From SIG452 sp045656345 (GTDB lineage Bacteria > Bacillota > Clostridia > UMGS1840): a DNA stretch of 28,539 bases. A program made the position numbers and the translations under genes. The stretch's first letter is position 1, and each line of letters begins with the position of its first letter. The notes below the pieces were generated by a model, which was given only the letters and a program-made list of their open reading frames with translations, searched no databases and had not been told where the DNA came from. Positions 6,470 through 14,464 of the stretch are shown here, in pieces. Where the stretch lies: NCBI GenBank assembly GCA_045656345.1, contig JAZOQZ010000045.1:1-28539 (forward strand), read 5' to 3'.

Positions 6470-8593
6470 ATGAAGCATTTTATTTTCAACAAAGAACGTA
6501 TGGATTTTCGTTATAGCTCCGGTACTACCATTTATAACGAAAAACTTTGGGACGGCAGATTAGTGAGCATCAACTACTGCGCAACCGGTATGCCTCCCCA
6601 TGACCACGACTGTGTGATGGAAGCACCTGTGTGTGCTTTCGATTTAGCAGTTGACGGAAAAGATGCCACCTTTGGTTGGGAATTTGAAAACTGGACTACC
6701 TATGAAGACGTATCTGGTCGCCCCTGTGCAGAACTGACCTTAAAAAATCCCAAATTAAGCCTGCAGTTAAGAGTTCTGACTCTTTGCGGTGAAAACGGAT
6801 TCTTCTCCCGTCATATTTATATCAAAAACTTATCCGATAAACCCCAGTCTATCACCAAAATTTCTCCCCTCTGCGGTACCTTATGGGAAAAGAAACACGA
6901 TGTGAAAGACTCCTTGGGTGACTATGATAAATCTTTGGTTTATGTAGGTTGTTTCAAAGATAATCATTGGGGCGCAGAAGGCAATTTTGATTGGTACAAT
7001 GTGCCTTACAATGCCTGGGTTTCCTTTGGCGGTGAAAACGGACGCAGCGGTCACGGTCACCCCTTTGCCATTGCGAGAAACGATCTGCTGGGCGGATATT
7101 TTGTATGTCAGATGGAATGGGGCGCAAACTGGAAATTCGCTTTTAAAAACGATTTTAGAAACTTTGCGGCAACCGATAACAATGGTTTGAAACCCTATAT
7201 CCGTGTAAAATTCAATCTGTCTCCCGAAGCACCGGCACCCATGCGTGTGATGGAAGCAGGAGAAGAAGTGGAAGCGCCTCGCATCCATTTTGGTTTTGGT
7301 TACAACGATTTTGATGATACTATTTACAATCTTCATACCTATCAGAGAAAATATCTGTTACATAGACCCAGCCGTGGTTACGATATGATTTCCTATGACC
7401 ATTGGGGTTATATGGAACACGAAATGACCGAAGAAAAACTGCTGATCGAAGTGGAACGTGCCGCAAAATTAGGTGCGGAAATCTTTGTGGTAGACGCAGG
7501 TTGGTACGGCAGAGCAGACAAAAACTTCTGGTTAAGTGTTGGGGATTGGCATATGTGCCATCTGGAAAACGATTTGCATCCCGTGGTAAAAAGAGCCAAA
7601 GAACTGGGCTTGAAATTTGGTCTTTGGGTAGAACCTGAAGCTTGGGGTATCGACAGTTTGGCGCGTGAAGAACATCCCGGTTGGTTGCTCCAGCGTTACG
7701 GTCACGGCATCGAACGTGTGATTGACTTTTCTCATCCCGAAGCGGAAAAATATATTGAAGATGTGCTTTGTTCCTTGGTGGAAAAATATGACCTGGATAT
7801 GATTCGTTTAGACTATAACAACGGTTATATCGGGGAAGGCGGCTTCAACGAAAATGGTGACTATTTGGAAAACAGCCATTGGCGTAATGTGGAAGCCATC
7901 CACAGAATTTTTGATAACATTCATAAAAAATATCCTGACCTGCACTTGGAAAACTGTGCATCCGGTGGCGGAAGAACCGACTTGGGTATGATGACCCGTT
8001 TCTCCAAAACCCAGTTCTCCGACTGGTATAAATTCCCCAGAATTGCAAAAACCTTCAACGGTATGTCCATGTGCTTACCGCCGGAATGCTTGATGTTTAT
8101 CTACGGTTCTGCTATGAGTGCATCTGTTTACGGTAATGCAGAATCTCAGTTGCAGATGACCATTCAGGGTATTCCTCAGTTGTCCGGTTATGCCCGTTAT
8201 GAAGAAGAAGGCAATCCGGCACTGGAAGCAATGATTCAGAAATACTTAAAACTCTTTAAAGAATACATCAGACCGATTCAGAACAAGGTGAAAATCTATC
8301 ATCACACTCCTGTGGTGGCTGGATTCTCCGGCAGAGGTTGGGTAGTAACCGAAGCGATGCTTCCCGATGGCACAAAAGGTTATGTCAATATTAACCGCCT
8401 GCCCAATACTGAGGAAGATACCTGGCAGCTCAGATTAAAAGGTTGCGATTGCACCAAAGATTATATCTTAACCGATGTGGCAACCGGCAAACAGTTTGTG
8501 ACCAGTGGATACAGCTTATTCTCTCAGGGAATGCCTGTAACCTTGGATGCTTCCTTAACTTCCAAGATGTTTTTGGTAGAAATCAAGAAATAA
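6470..8593 (+). CDS. Alpha-galactosidase, glycoside hydrolase family 36
   Basis: This 707-residue enzyme should release terminal alpha-galactose from raffinose-type oligosaccharides or galactolipids/glycans. There is no signal peptide, so it is intracellular and acts on imported sugars. An N-terminal beta-sandwich (about 1-280) is followed by the TIM barrel. VVDAGWYG is at 340-347 and LWVEPEAWG at 385-393. The predicted nucleophile Asp448 is in RLDYN, ENCASGGGR is at 494-502, and the predicted acid/base Asp518 is in FSDWY. The length fits GH36 (about 700-740 residues). The start has GGAG 8 bases upstream. No sugar transporter lies beside it, so the substrate must enter through a system encoded elsewhere. 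A strong terminator follows, making it a single-gene unit. GH36 membership is secure; galactose specificity is by family. Confidence 0.92.
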   Translation: MKHFIFNKERMDFRYSSGTTIYNEKLWDGRLVSINYCATGMPPHDHDCVMEAPVCAFDLAVDGKDATFGWEFENWTTYEDVSGRPCAELTLKNPKLSLQLRVLTLCGENGFFSRHIYIKNLSDKPQSITKISPLCGTLWEKKHDVKDSLGDYDKSLVYVGCFKDNHWGAEGNFDWYNVPYNAWVSFGGENGRSGHGHPFAIARNDLLGGYFVCQMEWGANWKFAFKNDFRNFAATDNNGLKPYIRVKFNLSPEAPAPMRVMEAGEEVEAPRIHFGFGYNDFDDTIYNLHTYQRKYLLHRPSRGYDMISYDHWGYMEHEMTEEKLLIEVERAAKLGAEIFVVDAGWYGRADKNFWLSVGDWHMCHLENDLHPVVKRAKELGLKFGLWVEPEAWGIDSLAREEHPGWLLQRYGHGIERVIDFSHPEAEKYIEDVLCSLVEKYDLDMIRLDYNNGYIGEGGFNENGDYLENSHWRNVEAIHRIFDNIHKKYPDLHLENCASGGGRTDLGMMTRFSKTQFSDWYKFPRIAKTFNGMSMCLPPECLMFIYGSAMSASVYGNAESQLQMTIQGIPQLSGYARYEEEGNPALEAMIQKYLKLFKEYIRPIQNKVKIYHHTPVVAGFSGRGWVVTEAMLPDGTKGYVNINRLPNTEEDTWQLRLKGCDCTKDYILTDVATGKQFVTSGYSLFSQGMPVTLDASLTSKMFLVEIKK

Positions 8594-8612
8594 CCGAAAA
8601 TAAACGGTTTTC

Positions 8613-8649
8613 AAAAGACAATATCTTCCTTGGGGAGATATTGTCTTTT
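8613..8649 (+). terminator. Intrinsic terminator after the alpha-galactosidase
   Basis: AAAAGACAATATC (8613-8625) pairs perfectly with GATATTGTCTTTT (8637-8649). The stem extends by four further pairs toward a small loop, and T residues follow. The core GACAATAT/ATATTGTC is shared with the three composite elements, but no -10 box lies 17 bp beyond the TTGTCT here. Confidence 0.88.
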
Positions 8650-8729
8650 TTTATGAAAGGCAGAAAAAATCACCAAAAAAAGAGCACTGATTTTGTGGGA
8701 AAAATCGGGGAAAACAACTGCAAAATTTG

Positions 8730-8758
8730 TTGACTTTTGAAAGCTTATGTGATATAAT
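8730..8758 (+). promoter_or_regulatory. Sigma-A promoter of the xpt-nucleoside transporter operon
   Basis: TTGACT (8730-8735), a 17-bp spacer and a perfect TATAAT (8753-8758). The transcript should start near 8765, leaving only about 37 nt before the Xpt start. That is too short to hold a purine riboswitch. Confidence 0.82.
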
Positions 8759-8801
8759 TTATCTAATAAATTATACACTTGGCTCAAAGGAGTGATTCGC
8801 C

Positions 8802-9374
8802 ATTCTTGCGTTAGAAGAAAAAATCATCAAAGAGGGTACTGTGTTGCCCGGCGATATCCTGAAGGTGGATTGCTTTTTAAACCATCAACTGGATGTGGAT
8901 TTCCTTTTGGAAATGGGAAAGGAAATTTTTCGTTTATATGAAAATGAGGGTGTGAATAAAATCGTCACCATTGAAACTTCCGGGATTCCCATTGCATTTG
9001 CGGCAGCTCAGTATATGAAAGTGCCTGTGGTGTTTGCAAAGAAGAATAAATCCGGAAATATTTCCGACAGTGTGTATGCATCCCGTGTGGAATCTTTTAC
9101 CAAAAAAAATGTGTACGATGCGATTGTCAGTAAGGATTATCTGTTTGCAACAGACAAGGTGCTTTTGATTGACGATTTTCTCGCTAAAGGAAATGCTTTG
9201 CACGGTTTGATTGATATTGTGAACCAGTCAGGAGCATCCCTGGCAGGTTGTGTGGTTGCTATTGAAAAAGGGTTCCAGGGCGGCGGAGATGAATTGAGAG
9301 CACAAGGAATTCGCGTGGATTCCTTAGCGATTATTGAATCTATGACAGACGATTCTCTCACATTCCGCAAATAA
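8802..9374 (+). CDS. xpt: Xanthine phosphoribosyltransferase (probable ATT start)
   Basis: This cytoplasmic purine-salvage enzyme converts xanthine and PRPP to XMP. It closely follows Bacillus Xpt: ILKVDCFLNHQLD, KIVTIETSGIPIAFA, a VFAKKNKS loop, the PRPP-binding LLIDDFLAKGNALHG, and VVAIEKGFQGGGDEL. The first ATG/GTG/TTG in frame is GTG at 8841, but that would delete the conserved N-terminus. From 8802 the frame reads I-LALEEKIIKEGTVLPGD, which aligns residue by residue with the Bacillus N-terminus (MEALKRKIEEEG). AAAGGAG (8786-8792) sits 9 bases before the ATT. With this start the protein is 190 residues, close to the usual 190-194. It is the first gene of an operon with a BMP/ABC nucleoside importer. 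The enzyme identity is very secure; the start is probable. Confidence 0.92.
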   Translation: MLALEEKIIKEGTVLPGDILKVDCFLNHQLDVDFLLEMGKEIFRLYENEGVNKIVTIETSGIPIAFAAAQYMKVPVVFAKKNKSGNISDSVYASRVESFTKKNVYDAIVSKDYLFATDKVLLIDDFLAKGNALHGLIDIVNQSGASLAGCVVAIEKGFQGGGDELRAQGIRVDSLAIIESMTDDSLTFRK

Positions 9375-9406
9375 CATTGCAAGAAAAACAAAAAAATAAA
9401 CAAAAA

Positions 9407-9421
9407 TGCCCGAAAAGGGCA
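9407..9421 (+). promoter_or_regulatory. Small hairpin abutting the ribosome-binding site of the BMP lipoprotein
   Basis: TGCCC (9407-9411), a GAAAA loop and GGGCA (9417-9421) form a compact GC-rich hairpin. The Shine-Dalgarno AGGGAGG (9421-9427) starts at its 3' base. It leaves the site largely free and could protect a processed 5' end or hold the site open. Confidence 0.45.
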
Positions 9422-9435
9422 GGGAGGTACTCCAA

Positions 9436-10647
9436 ATGAAAAAGATTTTATCTTTTCTGCTCGTTGCTGTAATGCTGTTAGGCGTATTAACTGCTTGCGG
9501 CGGCGGAACCACCAATGAAGGCGCAGTTGCATCTGACCTGAAAATTGGTTTCATTTTCCTGCACGACGAAAACTCCACCTACGACAAAAACTTCTTGGAT
9601 GCTGCTAACGCTGCTACTCAGGAACTGGGCCTGAAACCTGAAAACGTTATTATGAAGACCAACGTTCCCGAAGGTAACGAATGTTACGAAGCAGCAGCAG
9701 ACTTAGCTGACCAGGGTTGCGACATCGTATTCGCAAACAGCTTCGGCCATGAACCTTATATGTTAAAAGCTGCAAAAGAATTCCCCGATGTTGAATTCTG
9801 TCATGCAACCGGTACTACCGCTCATACCGAAGGCGTTGCAAACTTCCACAATGCATTTGCTTCTATCTATGAAGGCAGATACTTAGCAGGTATTGCTGCA
9901 GGTATGAAATTGAACGAAATGATCGAAAGCGGCAAAATCACTGCTGACCAGGCTAAAATGGGTTATGTAGGTGCGTTCACCTATGCGGAAGTTGTTTCCG
10001 GTTACACCTCTTTCTATCTGGGTGCAAAATCTGTTTGTCCTTCCGTTACCATGGAAGTTCAGTTCACCGGTAGCTGGTATGATGAAGCTTTAGAAAAAGA
10101 AGCTGCAACCAAACTGTTATCCAACAACTGTGTATTAATCAGCCAGCATGCTGACTCTATGGGCGCTCCCACCGCTTGTGAAAACGCAGGCGTTCCCAAC
10201 GTTTCTTACAACGGTAGCACCGAGACTGCTTGTCCCAACACCTTCATCGTTTCTTCCAGAATCGACTGGGCTCCCTACTTCAAATACATCATCAACTGTG
10301 TTGAAAACGGCGAAACCATCGCAACCGACTGGTGTGAAGGTTTAGAAGCTGGTTCTGTAACTCTGACTGAAGTGAACGAAGCAGTTGCAGCGGCAGGCAC
10401 CAAAGAAGCGATTGAAGAAGCAAAAGCAAAATTAATCGCAGGCGAAATCAAAGTGTTTGACACTACCACCTTCACCGTTGAAGGCAACAACTTGGATTCC
10501 TATATGGCAGACGTTGATACCGATGCAGCATACGAAAAAGATACCGAAGTTATCGCAGATGGTTACTTCCACGAATCTGAATTCCGTAGCGCTCCTTACT
10601 TCGATATCAATATCGATGGAATCACCTTATTAAACAGCGCATTCTAA
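9436..10647 (+). CDS. BMP-family nucleoside-binding lipoprotein
   Basis: This 403-residue lipoprotein is the extracellular substrate receptor of the ABC importer that follows. Its signal peptide ends in a lipobox LTAC with Cys21 as the lipid-attachment residue. The mature part shows the Bmp/Med/PnrA-type fold: DLKIGFIFLHDENSTYDKNF, an ADLADQGCDIVFANSFGHEP block near residues 96-115, VEFCHATGT, and YLAGIAAG. PnrA and NupN-type proteins bind purine nucleosides, and the neighbour xpt supports a purine ligand. The start at 9436 is set by AGGGAGG 8 bases upstream and the signal peptide. It lies 61 bp after xpt with no promoter visible between. Two hairpins follow it, likely adjusting its expression relative to the ATPase and permeases. 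Confidence 0.92.
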   Translation: MKKILSFLLVAVMLLGVLTACGGGTTNEGAVASDLKIGFIFLHDENSTYDKNFLDAANAATQELGLKPENVIMKTNVPEGNECYEAAADLADQGCDIVFANSFGHEPYMLKAAKEFPDVEFCHATGTTAHTEGVANFHNAFASIYEGRYLAGIAAGMKLNEMIESGKITADQAKMGYVGAFTYAEVVSGYTSFYLGAKSVCPSVTMEVQFTGSWYDEALEKEAATKLLSNNCVLISQHADSMGAPTACENAGVPNVSYNGSTETACPNTFIVSSRIDWAPYFKYIINCVENGETIATDWCEGLEAGSVTLTEVNEAVAAAGTKEAIEEAKAKLIAGEIKVFDTTTFTVEGNNLDSYMADVDTDAAYEKDTEVIADGYFHESEFRSAPYFDINIDGITLLNSAF

Positions 10648-10660
10648 TTGAACCAGTTGT

Positions 10661-10687
10661 ATAGGGCGGGGGATCTCTCCGCCCTAT
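10661..10687 (+). promoter_or_regulatory. GC-rich intercistronic hairpin after the BMP gene
   Basis: ATAGGGCGG (10661-10669) pairs perfectly with CCGCCCTAT (10679-10687) around a 9-nt loop. No T-run follows directly, so it is more likely an mRNA-stabilising 3' end structure than a terminator by itself. Confidence 0.6.
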
Positions 10688-10703
10688 CTTCGGTTTTAGG
10701 ACT

Positions 10704-10759
10704 TATGCCATTTTCCAAGCAAGATAGCTGTGTGTTTGGAAAATTGCATAGAATTTTTT
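10704..10759 (+). terminator. Intercistronic terminator-like hairpin between binding protein and ATPase genes
   Basis: TATGCCATTTTCCAA (10704-10718) pairs with TTGGAAAATTGCATA (10736-10750), 14 of 15 positions, and is followed after three bases by TTTTTT (10754-10759). Inside a co-directional operon with no promoter visible downstream, it should act as a partial terminator that lowers ATPase and permease expression relative to the binding protein. Confidence 0.6.
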
Positions 10760-10778
10760 GAGAAAATTGGAGATTGCT

Positions 10779-12341
10779 ATGGAACAAAGAGTTGCATTGG
10801 AATTAAAAAATATCACCAAAACCTTCGGTAGCGTGGTTGCCAATAAAAATGTTTCTCTGCAGGTAAAAAGGGGAGAAATTCTTTCTATTTTAGGGGAAAA
10901 CGGCAGCGGTAAAACTACGTTGATGAATATGGTATCCGGTATTTATTACCCTGATAACGGACAGATTTTTGTGAATGGAGAAGAAGTGAAAATTGCTTCT
11001 CCCAAGGATGCATTCCGCTATAAAATCGGGATGATTCACCAGCATTTTAAATTGGTAAATGTGTTCACTGCGGCAGAAAATATTATTCTGGGATTAAAAG
11101 ACGAAAAAGGTTTCAATGTTCCCGAATGTATTGAAAAAATCAAAGAAATCACCACGCAGTACGGTTTTGAACTGGATCCTCACAAGAAGATTTATGAAAT
11201 GTCGGTTTCTGAAAAACAGACTGTGGAAATTATCAAGGTGCTCTTTCGCGGTGCAGACATTCTGATTTTAGATGAACCCACTGCGGTGTTGACTCCTCAG
11301 GAAACCACCAAGCTGTTTTCTGTGCTCCGCAATATGAAAGAGGCAGGAAAATCCATTATTATTATTACCCATAAACTGCACGAGGTGTTATCCTTATCGG
11401 ATAATGTGGCAGTACTTCGCAAAGGAGAATACATCGGCACTGTGAAAACAGCAGAAACCAACGAATCTGAACTTACCGAAATGATGGTTGGTAAAAAAAT
11501 CTCCTTGAATATTGAAAGAAGTGAACCGAAAGATTGTGTAGACCGTTTGGTAGTCAACAAGATTGACTGTGTCAACAGAGATGGTATCAAATTGCTTGAC
11601 GATGTTTCCTTCACAGCTAAATCCGGCGAAATTTTAGGGATTGCCGGAATTGCAGGAAGCGGTCAGCGTGAACTGTTGGAAGCGATTGCAGGTTTGCAGC
11701 ATTTGAATGAAGGCGAAATTCTTTATCATAATCCCAAAACCGGAAGCGTGGAAAACTTGCGGGACAAAACACCTTTGGAAATCCGCCAGATGGGCGTGAG
11801 ACTTGCATTTGTGCCGGAAGACCGTTTGGGTATGGGATTAGTTGGTAATATGGACATCGTGGATAACATGATGTTAAGAAGTTATAAAAAAGGGAAATCC
11901 TTCTTCCTGCAGAGAAAGAAACCAAAAAGCTTAGCAGAAGATATTATTGAACGCCTGGAAGTGGCAACTCCTTCTGGCAGCACCCCTGTAAGAAGACTTT
12001 CCGGCGGTAATGTGCAGAAAATTCTGGTAGGTCGTGAAATCGCATCCTCTCCAACGGTGTTAATGGCTGCCTATCCTGTAAGAGGGCTGGACATTAATTC
12101 CTCCTACACCATTTACAATCTGCTCAATGAACAGAAACAAAAGGGTGTAGCTGTTATTTTTGTGGGCGAAGATTTAGACGTTTTATTGGAGCTTTGTGAC
12201 AGAATTCTGGTTATCGGCTCCGGACAGATTACCGGTATTGTGGATGCGAGAAGTGCAACCAAAGAAGAAATCGGTATTTTAATGACAAATTCCCGTTGCG
12301 ATGATTCCATTGCCACGGACTCCCAGGGAGGTGCCGAGTAA
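10779..12341 (+). CDS. Nucleoside ABC transporter ATPase, tandem nucleotide-binding domains (NupO-like)
   Basis: This 520-residue ATPase has two ABC domains and powers nucleoside uptake at the inner face of the membrane. The N-terminal domain has Walker A GENGSGKTT (39-47), a signature reading EMSVSEKQ (about 140-147) and Walker B ILILDEPTAV (161-170). The C-terminal domain is degenerate at Walker A (GIAGSGQREL) but has a proper signature LSGGNVQK. Its Walker B region reads AAYPVRGLD, so the catalytic Asp-Glu pair is missing, as in the RbsA/YufO group. The ATG at 10779 has GGAG 7 bases upstream; an in-frame TTG at 10758 lacks this. The stop and the next start overlap by one base (TAATG). Gene order matches nupNOPQ/yufNOPQ of Bacillus. 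Confidence 0.93.
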   Translation: MEQRVALELKNITKTFGSVVANKNVSLQVKRGEILSILGENGSGKTTLMNMVSGIYYPDNGQIFVNGEEVKIASPKDAFRYKIGMIHQHFKLVNVFTAAENIILGLKDEKGFNVPECIEKIKEITTQYGFELDPHKKIYEMSVSEKQTVEIIKVLFRGADILILDEPTAVLTPQETTKLFSVLRNMKEAGKSIIIITHKLHEVLSLSDNVAVLRKGEYIGTVKTAETNESELTEMMVGKKISLNIERSEPKDCVDRLVVNKIDCVNRDGIKLLDDVSFTAKSGEILGIAGIAGSGQRELLEAIAGLQHLNEGEILYHNPKTGSVENLRDKTPLEIRQMGVRLAFVPEDRLGMGLVGNMDIVDNMMLRSYKKGKSFFLQRKKPKSLAEDIIERLEVATPSGSTPVRRLSGGNVQKILVGREIASSPTVLMAAYPVRGLDINSSYTIYNLLNEQKQKGVAVIFVGEDLDVLLELCDRILVIGSGQITGIVDARSATKEEIGILMTNSRCDDSIATDSQGGAE

Positions 12342-13450
12342 TGACAGAACAGAAAAAACAGCCCACTCAGAAATTGGGAGGAGCTTTGTGTCATATTGTA
12401 AAGCGTGATGATATTGCCTGGTGGGAAGGCTGGTTGATTCGCCTGATTGCCATTGTGCTTGCTCTGGTTGTTTGCAGTATTGTGACTATTTCTTTAACGG
12501 ACTTAGATCCTGTGAAGATGTATGCCACCATGATAGACGGTGCTATCGGAACACCTCGACTTACCTGGAATTTAATTCAGAACACCGCAATTTTATTGTG
12601 TGTTGCGCTGGCAGTAACTCCTGCATTTAAGATGAAATTCTGGAATATCGGTGCAGAAGGACAGGTATTGATGGGCGGTCTTGCAACTGCTTGTTGTATG
12701 ATTTTTATCGGAGATAAACTACCCACCCCTGTTTTGATTCCCGTGATGTTTCTTTCTGCCATTGTGGCAGGTTCCTTATGGGGATTGGTTCCTGCATATT
12801 TTAAAACGAAAATTAATGCCAATGAAACACTTTTCACGTTGATGATGAACTATATTGCTATTCAGCTGGTAGCGTTTTTCACTTTGGAAATGTCGATGCC
12901 GAAAGGCTCCGGAACTCCCAGAGTGTTGGAATTCGGTCAGTTACCCGCAATATTCGGGCAGAAGTACCTGCTCAATATCATCATTGTGGTTGTGCTTACC
13001 GTTTTAGCGTATATCTATCTGAAATACAGTAAGCAGGGTTACGAAATCTCTGTTGTGGGTGAAAGTGTGAACACTGCAAGATATATCGGAATCAATGTGA
13101 AGAAGGTAATGCTTCGCACGATGGCAATTTCCGGTGCTGTTTGCGGGATTGCCGGATTTTTACTGGTAGCAGGAACCGACCATTCTTTAAAGAGTGATAC
13201 TGCCGGTGGCAGAGGATATACCGCAATTATGGTATCCTGGCTTGCAAAGTTCAATCCCATTTATATGGTTTTCACATCGCTGCTTATCGTATTTTTAGAA
13301 AAAGGTGCTTCCAAAATTTCGGAGGTTTACCGCTTGAATTCGTCCTTCTCCGATATTATCACCGGAATTATTATTTTCTTCATCATCGGAGCAGAATTCT
13401 TCATCAATTATAAACTGAAATTCAAAGGCAAGGAGGAACAGGTATGGTAA
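12341..13450 (+). CDS. Nucleoside ABC transporter permease 1 (NupP-like)
   Basis: This 369-residue permease of the BPD-transporter-2 superfamily is one half of the membrane channel. It has a charged N-terminal cytoplasmic stretch of about 30 residues, then roughly nine or ten membrane helices. Family hallmarks are KMKFWNIGAEGQVLMGG at about 104-120, NANETLFTLMMNYIA and VGESVNTARYIGINVKK, the cytoplasmic coupling region. The glycine-rich stretch near SGAVCGIAGFLLVAG is also typical. Its ATG overlaps the ATPase stop by one base, and its own stop overlaps the next permease by 7 bp, so the three genes are translationally coupled. Nucleoside specificity is inferred from order and from the BMP partner. 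Confidence 0.9.
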   Translation: MTEQKKQPTQKLGGALCHIVKRDDIAWWEGWLIRLIAIVLALVVCSIVTISLTDLDPVKMYATMIDGAIGTPRLTWNLIQNTAILLCVALAVTPAFKMKFWNIGAEGQVLMGGLATACCMIFIGDKLPTPVLIPVMFLSAIVAGSLWGLVPAYFKTKINANETLFTLMMNYIAIQLVAFFTLEMSMPKGSGTPRVLEFGQLPAIFGQKYLLNIIIVVVLTVLAYIYLKYSKQGYEISVVGESVNTARYIGINVKKVMLRTMAISGAVCGIAGFLLVAGTDHSLKSDTAGGRGYTAIMVSWLAKFNPIYMVFTSLLIVFLEKGASKISEVYRLNSSFSDIITGIIIFFIIGAEFFINYKLKFKGKEEQVW

Positions 13451-14421
13451 CAACAATTATTCAACGTGCAATCATGCAGGGAACTCCTTTGCTGCTTGGT
13501 TCCACCGGTGAAATTCTCACTGAAAAATCCGGGAATTTGAATCTGGGGATTCCCGGCATTATGTATGTGGGAGCTATCAGCGGTGTTGCCGGTTCCTTCC
13601 TTTATGAACATAGCGGAGCGGTGATGAATCCGTTTTTAGCCGTTCTGATTCCGCTTCTTTGTTCTATCATCGGATCTCTTCTGATGGGTCTGATTTATTG
13701 TTTCTTAACTGTTACCCTTCGTGCAAACCAGAATGTAACAGGGTTAGCGCTTACCACCTTCGGGATTGGGATTGGGAATTTCTTCGGCGGTTCTCTCATA
13801 AAATTAGTGAACACCGATGTTCCCTCCATTTCTCTTTCCAGAACCAGTCAGATTTTTAAAACGCAATTGCCCTTTGCCAACAGCTTAGGTTGGTTTGGAG
13901 AAATTTTCCTATCTTATGGATTCTTGGTGTATGTGGCAATTATTATAGCGCTGGTTTGTTCCTTTATGCTCAATAAAACCAGAGTTGGTCTTCATTTAAG
14001 AGCAGTAGGAGAAAGTCCTGAAACAGCAGATGCCGCAGGAATTAACGTTACCAAATATAAATATGTTTTCACCTGTATCGGTAGTGCTATTGCAGGGCTT
14101 GGCGGACTGTATTACGTAATGGACTATGCCAACGGTGTTTGGTCCAATAACGGATTCGGTGACCGTGGATGGTTGGCAATTGCATTGGTTATTTTCTCAA
14201 TGTGGCGTCCTTCCTTAAGTATTTTAGGTTCTATTTTATTTGGATTCTTATATGTGATTCCTACTTACATTCCCAATATCAGTGTTAGCAGTAAACTGCT
14301 CTTTGATATGTTGCCCTATGTGGTAACCGTTATCGTACTGATTATCACCAGTATTCGTAACAGAAAAGAAAATCAGCCTCCCGAAGCACTTGGCTTGCCC
14401 TACTTCCGAGAGGAACGATAA
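13444..14421 (+). CDS. Nucleoside ABC transporter permease 2 (NupQ-like)
   Basis: This 325-residue permease forms the second half of the channel. Hallmarks are GTPLLLGSTGEILTEKSG near residues 12-29, NLNLGIPGIMYVGA, ANQNVTGLALTTFGIG, and the coupling loop LRAVGESPETADAAGINV. About eight to ten hydrophobic helices can be traced. The ATG at 13444 lies 7 bp inside the previous gene, with AAGGAGG upstream in that gene's last codons. The next gene begins 43 bp later with its own good ribosome-binding site and no clear promoter or terminator between, so the operon may continue into the esterase cluster. Confidence 0.9.
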   Translation: MVTTIIQRAIMQGTPLLLGSTGEILTEKSGNLNLGIPGIMYVGAISGVAGSFLYEHSGAVMNPFLAVLIPLLCSIIGSLLMGLIYCFLTVTLRANQNVTGLALTTFGIGIGNFFGGSLIKLVNTDVPSISLSRTSQIFKTQLPFANSLGWFGEIFLSYGFLVYVAIIIALVCSFMLNKTRVGLHLRAVGESPETADAAGINVTKYKYVFTCIGSAIAGLGGLYYVMDYANGVWSNNGFGDRGWLAIALVIFSMWRPSLSILGSILFGFLYVIPTYIPNISVSSKLLFDMLPYVVTVIVLIITSIRNRKENQPPEALGLPYFREER

Positions 14422-14464
14422 TTTATATATCCGAACAGACAACAGGTATTAAAGGAGAAAAATT

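Noticed and set aside
8841..8843. GTG at 8841 as the xpt start
   Set aside because: It removes 13 residues that align with the conserved Xpt N-terminus. ATT 8802 has a better-matched ribosome-binding site, although GTG 8841 cannot be fully excluded.
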